8,062 nucleotides of DNA, from contig JAOZOT010000150.1 in NCBI GenBank assembly GCA_029933115.1, forward strand, positions 1-8,062. Direction: 5' to 3'. Shown here one piece after another: positions 1-5,611 of the stretch. The notes beneath the pieces were generated by a model that was given only the letters and a program-made list of their open reading frames with translations, did no database searches and was not told the origin of the DNA. Each line of letters begins with the position of its first letter. Positions within the stretch are counted from its first letter, which is position 1. A program made the position numbers and the translations under genes. Origin of the DNA: Anaerolineae bacterium (lineage in GTDB: Bacteria; Chloroflexota; Anaerolineae; E26-bin7).

Positions 1-15
1 AAGGGCTTGGCCCTT
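1..15. other. Small perfect hairpin at left edge
   Basis: AAGGGC (1-6) and GCCCTT (10-15) are perfect reverse complements around a TTG loop. The stem may extend leftward beyond the window. No T-run follows on the + strand, so a classical intrinsic terminator is not shown. It sits upstream of rpoB, where many bacteria place an attenuator or RNA-processing hairpin after rplL; that role is inference. The rest of the spacer (16-138) has a TATAAG at 75-80 without a convincing -35 at the right distance, so no rpoB promoter is called. The rpoB ribosome binding site lies at 122-127. Confidence 0.4.
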
Positions 16-138
16 CATTGCGCTAGACTGACCCCCTTTGTGGCCGACAATTTTATTTGAGGATCATCGCACTCTATAAGCGACTGGATTGTATTGAAGG
101 GCGCTGTTTTCTGTTGCATGTAAGGAGCGGGCAAGAAA

Positions 139-3100
139 ATGGTTAATAACTCGTTGCGCAAAAGTTATGCTACAATAGTTGATGTTCATCCTCTGCCTAA
201 TCTGGTCAAGGTGCAGTTGGATTCATATCGCTGGTTCCAGCAGGTGGGCCTGAGAGAGCTCCTCGATGAGATCTCTCCGATAGTCAGTTTTAACAAGAAC
301 CTGGAACTGCACTTCCTGGGCTATCGTTTCGACGAGCCCAAGTACACCGAAGAGGAATGTCGTAACCGGGACATGACTTACGCTGCCTCGCTGTGGGTGC
401 AGGTCAGGCTGATTAACAAGGAGACGGGGGAGATCCAGGAGCAAGAGGTCTTTATGGGTGATTTTCCCCTCATGACCGGCAACGGCACTTTCATTATTAA
501 TGGAGCTGAGCGGGTAGTGGTCAGCCAGTTGATCCGTTCGCCTGGCGTGTATTTCACCATTGAGGAAGACCGGGCCACAGGACGGCAGTTGTGCATGGCC
601 AAGCTCATCCCTAACCGAGGGGCCTGGCTGGAGTTTGAGACCGGTAAGAGGGACGTCCTTTCCGTTAAAGTTGACCGCAAGCGCAAAATCCCCGTCACCG
701 TCCTGCTGCGGGCCGTCCTGGGCATGGAGTTCGACAAGGAAGAGGCGGCGAGGCGGCGCCGCTGGAAGGAGCTTTGGAATCGGGCCAGAAAGGTAGACCC
801 AACTTCAAAAGAAGAGTGGCAGCACCTGATTGATGAATTGACCGCCGAGAGACTCTGGTGGATAGGGTGGGGACATCCTCTCCCGGCCGAGCAGGAGGCC
901 ATAGTGCGGGCCGATACCGAATATCGCCTGGAGCGAGAGGTCGCCGGTTACACCGAGCGCTGTTGGGGGAACACCGACCATCGCGTCAGTTCCCAGGTAA
1001 ATGAGTTGTGTCCAGAATGTGGTTGGTACATCTGCTCCTACGATGGCCGCTGTCAGGGCCCACACAACGCCTGGATTGGAGTGGGTGAGCGGCGTTTCAA
1101 GCATCGGTGCAGTGGTCGCTATCACATCTATAAAGGCAGCGACGAGGAACTCGTAGAGCTTTTCAGCCCTCACGATAGTATGCCCGAACACTCCTACATT
1201 GAGGCCACTATTGAGCGCGACTCCACCAAAGACGTTGACCAGGCTCTCCTGGAGTTTTACAAAAGGCTACGCCCCGGCGATCCACCTACCTTGGACAACG
1301 CCAGGAGTTTCCTCACCTCTCTGTTTTTCTCCGGCCGGCGTTACGATCTGGGTAAAGTAGGCCGCCACAAGCTTAACAAGCGCCTTGACCTCGACGTTCC
1401 CCTTTTCCACCGCACTCTGACCAGAGAAGACCTGGTCAAAGTGGTGGAGCACATGATTATGGTCAATAACGGGGTAGATTCCCCGGACGACATAGACCAC
1501 CTGGGCAACAGGCGTGTCAAGACGGTGGGTGAGCTCATTCAGAACCAATTGCGCATCGGACTGTTGCGCATGGAGAGAGTGGTGCGCGAACGTATGAGCA
1601 TCCGCGACCCGGAGCAACTGACGCCCATGTCTTTGATTAACATCCGCCCCGTGGTAGCTGCCACCCGCGAATTCTTTGGCGGCAGCCAACTCAGCCAGTT
1701 CATGGACCAGACCAATCCGTTGGCCGAGTTGACTCACAAGCGTCGCCTTTCTGCCCTGGGGCCCGGTGGCCTCCGGCGAGAGCGAGCCGGGTTCGATGTG
1801 CGGGACGTCCATCACTCTCACTATGGCCGTATCTGCCCCATCGAGACGCCGGAAGGGCCCAACATCGGCTTGATCGGCTCCCTGGCCACCTATGGCCGCG
1901 TCAACGAGTATGGGTTCATCGAAACACCCTACCGCAAGGTCATCAATACGGTGCCCAACGAGTACGAGCAACTGTTGGAGAAAACGCTGCGGGAGCGGAT
2001 TGTAGACCCACAGAGTGGTGAGGTGGTGGCAGAGGCGGGCACCTTTATCACCGCTGAACTGGCTGAACGTATCGCAGCCCTTCCTTTGGAAGAGGTAAAG
2101 ATCGTGCCCATTGCTACCAACGAGATCGTCCACCTCTCGGCCGACGAAGAGGACAAATACACCATTGTCCAGGCCAATGCTCGTTTGGATGAGCGAGGGC
2201 AGTTTATTGACAGCCGGGTCTCGGTGCGGCGCAGCCAGAAATTTCTCATGGAATCTGTCGAAAAGGTGGATTTCATGGACGTTTCGCCCAAGCAGATTGT
2301 CAGCGTCTCGGCCGCTCTCATTCCCTTCCTGGAGCACGATGACGCCAACCGGGCCTTGATGGGTTCCAACATGCAACGCCAGGCTGTGCCCCTTCTCATG
2401 CCAGAGGCTCCCCTTGTGGGTACAGGGATGGAGCGGCAAGCGGCTCTGGATTCGGGCCAGATGGTGATAGCCGAAGAGGATGGCGAGGTGGTGAGCGTCA
2501 CCAGCCGTCAAATCGTGGTAGCGGGGGAGAATGGCTTCCACATCTATCCGCTGCGCCGCTACAATCGCTCGAACCAGAGCACCTGCATTGACCAGCGGCC
2601 TGTGGTGGATAAAGGTGACCAGGTTAAGAAGGGAGACATCCTCGCCGATAGCTCTTCTACCGATCACGGTGAGTTGGCTTTGGGCCAAAATGTCCTGGTG
2701 GCCTTCATGTCCTGGGAGGGTGGCAATTACGAGGATGCCATTCTCATCAGCGAAAGCATGGTGCGCGAAGACAGATTCACCTCCATCCACATTGAGAAAC
2801 ACGAAGTAGAAGCTCGCGATACCAAATTGGGCCCCGAAGAAATCACGCGCGACATCCCTAACGTGGGCGAGGACGCCCTCAAAGACCTGGATGAAAATGG
2901 CATTGTGCGCATCGGGGCTGAGGTTGGCCCTGGTGACATCCTGGTGGGCAAGATCACGCCCAAGGGTGAGACCGAGCTGACCCCTGAGGAAAAGTTGCTG
3001 CGGGCCATCTTTGGCGAAAAGGCTCGCGAGGTCAAAGATTCCTCCTTGCGTCTTCCTCACGGCGAAAAAGGCAAGGTGGTTGACATAAAATACTTCAGCC

Positions 3101-4458
3101 GAGACAAGCACCGTGACCTTCCCGCCGGCGTTGACAAATTGGTGCGGGTGAGTGTGGCCCAGAGGCGCAAGATCACCGAGGGAGACAAAATAGCCGGCCG
3201 CCACGGCAATAAGGGCGTCATCTCCAAAGTGGTGCCCATCGAGGATATGCCCTTCTTGGCCGATGGCACGCCGGTGGAACTCATCCTCAACCCTCTGGGG
3301 GTGCCGGCTCGTATGAACATCGGGCAGATTCTGGAAACACACCTGGGATGGGCGGCGGCCCAACTGGGTTTTCGGGCCATATCTCCTGTCTTCGATGGAG
3401 CCGACGAGGAGGAAATCTCCGCCGAACTGGCCAGGGCCTGGTTGATGGATCGAGCCTGGGAGGATGTAACAGAGCGTGCCTGGCAATGGTTGAAGGAAGC
3501 GGAATACGATCCTCAGGATATACAAGACGAAGACGAAGCTCGTCTTCTCTATATAATCTGGTGGCTGAGGGACAAAGATTACGACGAAGACCTCCTGGCT
3601 TTTGACCGGATTTATGCCCGGCGGGCTACCCTGTGGGAGTGGTTGAGGGAGCGCGGCTACGACCCAGATAGGCTAATCGTTCTGGAAGGCGATGAGCGTC
3701 CTTTGCCTGAGCGGGAGGAAGCGGACCGCCGTGTGCGCGAGGTTTGCCTGCGGGAGTGGCTGAAGCATATGAGGGAGAAGGAATCCAGAATTGAGACCTG
3801 GGACGCGGAAACTGGGACCTGGAAATTGGAGATGGATGAAGAGGGCGTCTCCTCCTTGATTCCTGATCCTGAAACCATCGCCGATGAGGACTTGTACGAG
3901 GTAGCCTTACAAGTCAGCAAGACCACCGGAGAGCCGTTGCCTATTACCGGCAAGATGATCCTCTACGATGGCAAGACGGGCGAACCCTTCGATCAGCCGG
4001 TGACCGTAGGGGTAATCAATATGATGAAGTTGGCTCACCTGGTGGAAGATAAAGTCCACGCCCGTTCTACGGGACCTTATTCGCTGGTGACGCAGCAGCC
4101 TCTGGGAGGAAAAGCCCAGTTTGGTGGCCAGCGCTTCGGCGAGATGGAGGTTTGGGCCCTGGAAGCTTACGGGGCCGCCCATACCCTCCAAGAGATGCTG
4201 ACCGTCAAGTCGGACGACGTTACAGGGCGGGTCAAAACTTATGAGGCTATCGTCAAAGGCGAAGACATCCTTGAACCCGGCGTGCCCGAGTCTTTCCGGG
4301 TGCTGGTCAAGGAACTCCAGTCTCTGGGCCTCTCCATTGAAGTTCTCAACGAGAACAACGAGATGATTCAGTTTGGTCGGGAAGACAGCGTGGAGAAACT
4401 GCCCAAATTGGGCTTGGGGTTGAGCTTGCCTCCTATCAGGAGACGAAGGAGAAGGTGA
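139..4458 (+). CDS. rpoB: DNA-directed RNA polymerase subunit beta
   Basis: The product is the beta subunit of the core RNA polymerase, which with beta' forms the active centre and holds the nascent RNA and the DNA hybrid. The 1439-aa protein is complete. The N-terminal protrusion and lobe are followed by the rifampicin-pocket/fork region at about 512-580, with SQLSQFMDQ, THKRR and the ETPEGPNIGLIG block. The E. coli resistance positions D516, H526 and S531 correspond to D523, H533 and S538, all in the sensitive state. The motif NYEDAILIS lies at 863-871, GDK-AGRHGNKG with active-site lysines K1017 and K1025 at 1015-1026, and the C-terminal clamp motif GGKAQFGGQRFGEMEVWALE at 1323-1342. The ATG is supported by AAGGAG at 122-127, 11 nt upstream, and by a normal family N-terminus. 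The protein is longer than the ~1150-1350 aa of many relatives because of two insertions (about 203-352 and 1094-1270). It ends in six arginines, without the usual acidic tail. rpoC does not follow. Confidence 0.98.
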   Translation: MVNNSLRKSYATIVDVHPLPNLVKVQLDSYRWFQQVGLRELLDEISPIVSFNKNLELHFLGYRFDEPKYTEEECRNRDMTYAASLWVQVRLINKETGEIQEQEVFMGDFPLMTGNGTFIINGAERVVVSQLIRSPGVYFTIEEDRATGRQLCMAKLIPNRGAWLEFETGKRDVLSVKVDRKRKIPVTVLLRAVLGMEFDKEEAARRRRWKELWNRARKVDPTSKEEWQHLIDELTAERLWWIGWGHPLPAEQEAIVRADTEYRLEREVAGYTERCWGNTDHRVSSQVNELCPECGWYICSYDGRCQGPHNAWIGVGERRFKHRCSGRYHIYKGSDEELVELFSPHDSMPEHSYIEATIERDSTKDVDQALLEFYKRLRPGDPPTLDNARSFLTSLFFSGRRYDLGKVGRHKLNKRLDLDVPLFHRTLTREDLVKVVEHMIMVNNGVDSPDDIDHLGNRRVKTVGELIQNQLRIGLLRMERVVRERMSIRDPEQLTPMSLINIRPVVAATREFFGGSQLSQFMDQTNPLAELTHKRRLSALGPGGLRRERAGFDVRDVHHSHYGRICPIETPEGPNIGLIGSLATYGRVNEYGFIETPYRKVINTVPNEYEQLLEKTLRERIVDPQSGEVVAEAGTFITAELAERIAALPLEEVKIVPIATNEIVHLSADEEDKYTIVQANARLDERGQFIDSRVSVRRSQKFLMESVEKVDFMDVSPKQIVSVSAALIPFLEHDDANRALMGSNMQRQAVPLLMPEAPLVGTGMERQAALDSGQMVIAEEDGEVVSVTSRQIVVAGENGFHIYPLRRYNRSNQSTCIDQRPVVDKGDQVKKGDILADSSSTDHGELALGQNVLVAFMSWEGGNYEDAILISESMVREDRFTSIHIEKHEVEARDTKLGPEEITRDIPNVGEDALKDLDENGIVRIGAEVGPGDILVGKITPKGETELTPEEKLLRAIFGEKAREVKDSSLRLPHGEKGKVVDIKYFSRDKHRDLPAGVDKLVRVSVAQRRKITEGDKIAGRHGNKGVISKVVPIEDMPFLADGTPVELILNPLGVPARMNIGQILETHLGWAAAQLGFRAISPVFDGADEEEISAELARAWLMDRAWEDVTERAWQWLKEAEYDPQDIQDEDEARLLYIIWWLRDKDYDEDLLAFDRIYARRATLWEWLRERGYDPDRLIVLEGDERPLPEREEADRRVREVCLREWLKHMREKESRIETWDAETGTWKLEMDEEGVSSLIPDPETIADEDLYEVALQVSKTTGEPLPITGKMILYDGKTGEPFDQPVTVGVINMMKLAHLVEDKVHARSTGPYSLVTQQPLGGKAQFGGQRFGEMEVWALEAYGAAHTLQEMLTVKSDDVTGRVKTYEAIVKGEDILEPGVPESFRVLVKELQSLGLSIEVLNENNEMIQFGREDSVEKLPKLGLGLSLPPIRRRRRR
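745..1194 (+). other. Cys-rich insertion in the RpoB lobe domain
   Basis: Residues about 203-352 of RpoB lie between the conserved segment ending VLLRAVLGMEF and the conserved stretch ATIERDSTKDVDQALLEFYK. In Bacillus-type RpoB only about 20 residues join these blocks, so roughly 130 extra residues are present. The first part is basic and helical-looking (EEAARRRRWKELW). The middle part has six cysteines: C275, C291 and C294 as CPEC, C299, C305 and C324, with H322 in HRC. That spacing suggests a metal-binding knuckle, probably zinc, but this is inference. E. coli carries its own, unrelated-looking insertion (SI1) in the same lobe area. The reading frame continues cleanly through the block, with codon use like the rest of the gene. 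Confidence 0.75.
3475..3777 (+). repeat. RpoB C-terminal insertion with ~25-residue Trp/YD repeats
   Basis: Between the conserved ISPVFDGA (1081-1088) and LYDGKTGEPFDQPV (1275-1288), Bacillus RpoB has under 30 residues, while here there are about 185. Within it a unit recurs: AWQWLKEAEYDP (1114-1125), IIWWLRDKDYDE (1139-1150) and LWEWLRERGYDP (1165-1176). The Trp-Leu pair falls at 1117, 1142 and 1168, and each Tyr-Asp follows exactly 6 residues after that Trp, giving a 25-26 residue period. A degenerate fourth copy, CLREWLKHMREK, lies at 1203-1214. The block has eleven tryptophans over about 130 residues and is strongly charged, as expected of a surface bundle of short helices. It is a protein-level tandem repeat; the DNA copies have diverged. 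Function is unknown. Confidence 0.75.
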
Positions 4459-4460
4459 AT

Positions 4461-4488
4461 TTGACTTTTGGGAAAATTCTTGTATAAT
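4461..4488 (+). promoter_or_regulatory. Sigma-A/sigma-70 type promoter for rpsL-rpsG-fusA
   Basis: TTGACT (4461-4466) matches the -35 consensus at five of six positions and TATAAT (4483-4488) matches the -10 at all six, with a 16-bp spacer. Transcription would start near 4495, giving a leader of about 78 nt before the rpsL ATG. The -35 begins 2 bases after the rpoB stop codon, so it drives the ribosomal genes separately from rpoB. The leader contains a weak stem, GACTGC (4506-4511) with GCAGTT (4525-4530, one G-U pair), around a 13-nt loop. No terminator for rpoB is visible before the promoter, so read-through may also contribute. Confidence 0.8.
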
Positions 4489-4572
4489 AAGCGTTTGTGT
4501 GACCTGACTGCTCAGCTAACGTTCGCAGTTCCGTTTAAGGTGTTGCCTGTTGTATTCTAGGGAGAAAAGCAA

Positions 4573-5004
4573 ATGCCAACTGTCAATCAACTGGTGAGAA
4601 AAGGGCGTAAACCCGTAACCAAAAAGGCCAAGGCGCCGGCTCTGGGTTTCAGTTACAATGCGCTTACCGGCCGTACTACCCGGCGTGGCAAGGGCAATCC
4701 TCAGAAGCGAGGTGTCTGCACCCAGGTCAAAACCACTACCCCCAAAAAGCCCAACTCTGCCCTCCGTAAAATTGCTCGTGTGCGCCTGACCAACGGCATC
4801 GAGGTGACGGCCTACATTCCCGGCGAGGGCCACAACTTGCAGGAGCACTCGGTGGTGCTGGTCCGTGGGGGGCGTGTGAAGGATTTGCCCGGTGTGCGCT
4901 ACCACGTTGTGCGTGGTGCCCTGGACTCGGACGGCGTCGAAGGACGCAAGCGCGGACGTTCCAAATACGGGACCAAACGCCCCAAGGAGAAAGCGGTTCT
5001 CTAG
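4573..5004 (+). CDS. rpsL: 30S ribosomal protein S12
   Basis: S12 lies at the interface side of the 30S subunit next to the decoding centre and takes part in tRNA selection and translocation. The 143-aa protein is complete. The N-terminus TVNQLVRKGR is typical, and NPQKRGVCT, TTTPKKPNSALRK (54-66) and EHSVVLVRGGRVKDLPGVRYH (91-111) are the family signatures. K58 and K103, equivalent to the E. coli residues whose substitution gives streptomycin resistance, are lysines, so the sensitive state is expected. D104 is the residue that is methylthiolated in E. coli. The segment between residues 19 and 41 is longer than in E. coli, as in many Gram-positive and deep-branching lineages. AGGGAG at 4559-4564 lies 8 nt before the ATG. 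It is the first gene of the str-type operon behind the 4461-4488 promoter. Confidence 0.97.
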   Translation: MPTVNQLVRKGRKPVTKKAKAPALGFSYNALTGRTTRRGKGNPQKRGVCTQVKTTTPKKPNSALRKIARVRLTNGIEVTAYIPGEGHNLQEHSVVLVRGGRVKDLPGVRYHVVRGALDSDGVEGRKRGRSKYGTKRPKEKAVL

Positions 5005-5007
5005 CTA

Positions 5008-5069
5008 ATGGCTGATGGCCGCTGGCTGCTGGATATTCGCCATCCGCTATCAGCTATCCGTCATCTGCC
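5008..5069. repeat. Inverted heptad-repeat hairpin between rpsL and rpsG
   Basis: Two blocks of 7-bp repeats face each other. The left block is ATGGCTG, ATGGCCG, CTGGCTG, CTGGATA (5008-5035). A 6-nt spacer TTCGCC follows. The right block is ATCCGCT, ATCAGCT, ATCCGTC, ATCTGCC (5042-5069), whose units read on the other strand as AGCGGAT, AGCTGAT, GACGGAT and GGCAGAT. Positions 5008-5032 pair with 5040-5064 around a 7-nt loop (5033-5039): of 25 positions, 17 are Watson-Crick, 3 are G-U and 5 mismatch. The element starts 3 nt after the rpsL stop and ends before the rpsG ribosome binding site. In E. coli the S7 autoregulatory site lies in this same intercistronic position, but the heptad make-up looks more like a dispersed intergenic repeat. 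The role is not known. Confidence 0.7.
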
Positions 5070-5091
5070 ACGTTACCGAGAGGAGCAGGAA

Positions 5092-5562
5092 ATGCCAAGA
5101 CGCAATCGTCCGCCCCGGCGGGAGGTCGAACCAGATATCAAATACAACAGCGTCATGGTAGCCCGGTTTATAAACAAGTTGATGATGCGCGGCAAAAAGA
5201 GCATCGCCGAGCGCATTCTTTACGATGCTTTTGACATAATCGAAAGCAGAGTCCATAAGAACCCCTTGGATGTGTTCGAGCAGGCTGTCAATAACGCCGC
5301 GCCTGTCCTGGAGGTGAGGCCGAGGCGGGTGGGTGGGGCCACCTACCAGGTGCCGGTTGAAGTCAGGCCAGAGAGGCGGATCTCGCTGGCCATGCGTTGG
5401 CTGGTACAGAATGCACGCAAGCGCACAGGCAAATCCATGGCCGAGAAGCTGGCCGCTGAGTTGATGGATGCGGCTAACGGTCAAGGAGCTACCATTAAAA
5501 AGAAGGAAGACACCCACAAGATGGCCGAGGCCAACAGGGCTTTCGCCCACTATAGGTGGTGA
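5092..5562 (+). CDS. rpsG: 30S ribosomal protein S7
   Basis: S7 is a primary 16S rRNA-binding protein that nucleates folding of the 30S head and lines the E-site/mRNA exit region. The 156-aa protein is the same length as E. coli S7 and ends with the shared FAHYRW. It starts MPRRN and has the signature MMRGKKSIAERILYDA (31-46), the beta-hairpin block RRVGGATYQVPVEVRPERR (78-96), and KSMAEKLAAELMDAA and HKMAEANRAFAHYRW at the C-terminus. The ATG at 5092 is chosen because GAGAGGAG (5078-5085) lies 6 nt upstream and MPRR is the family start. The frame is open back to an ATG at 5008, but that extension is translated from the heptad-repeat hairpin and matches nothing in S7. It sits 87 nt after rpsL and 49 nt before fusA, so co-transcription is expected. 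Confidence 0.97.
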   Translation: MPRRNRPPRREVEPDIKYNSVMVARFINKLMMRGKKSIAERILYDAFDIIESRVHKNPLDVFEQAVNNAAPVLEVRPRRVGGATYQVPVEVRPERRISLAMRWLVQNARKRTGKSMAEKLAAELMDAANGQGATIKKKEDTHKMAEANRAFAHYRW

Positions 5563-5611
5563 GTGAGCCAACGAGGTGGCCATAGTGTGCTAGGGCGAAG
5601 TGAGTTTTCCC

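Noticed and set aside
57..80. TTGAGG and TATAAG as an rpoB promoter
   Set aside because: The spacer is only 12 bp, and no -35-like hexamer lies 16-18 bp upstream of TATAAG.
1267..3525. 752-codon open frame on the - strand antisense to rpoB
   Set aside because: It lies wholly inside rpoB and its translation resembles no known protein and is low in recognisable motifs. Long antisense frames are expected from biased GC-rich codons in a conserved gene.
5008..5091. N-terminal extension of S7 from the ATG at 5008
   Set aside because: The 28 extra residues come from the heptad-repeat hairpin and match nothing in the family. A good ribosome binding site and the standard MPRR start are at 5092.
5600..5611. 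GTG start for fusA adding MSFP
   Set aside because: AGGG is only 4 nt before it, and the conserved EF-G N-terminus begins at the ATG at 5612. It remains a minor alternative.
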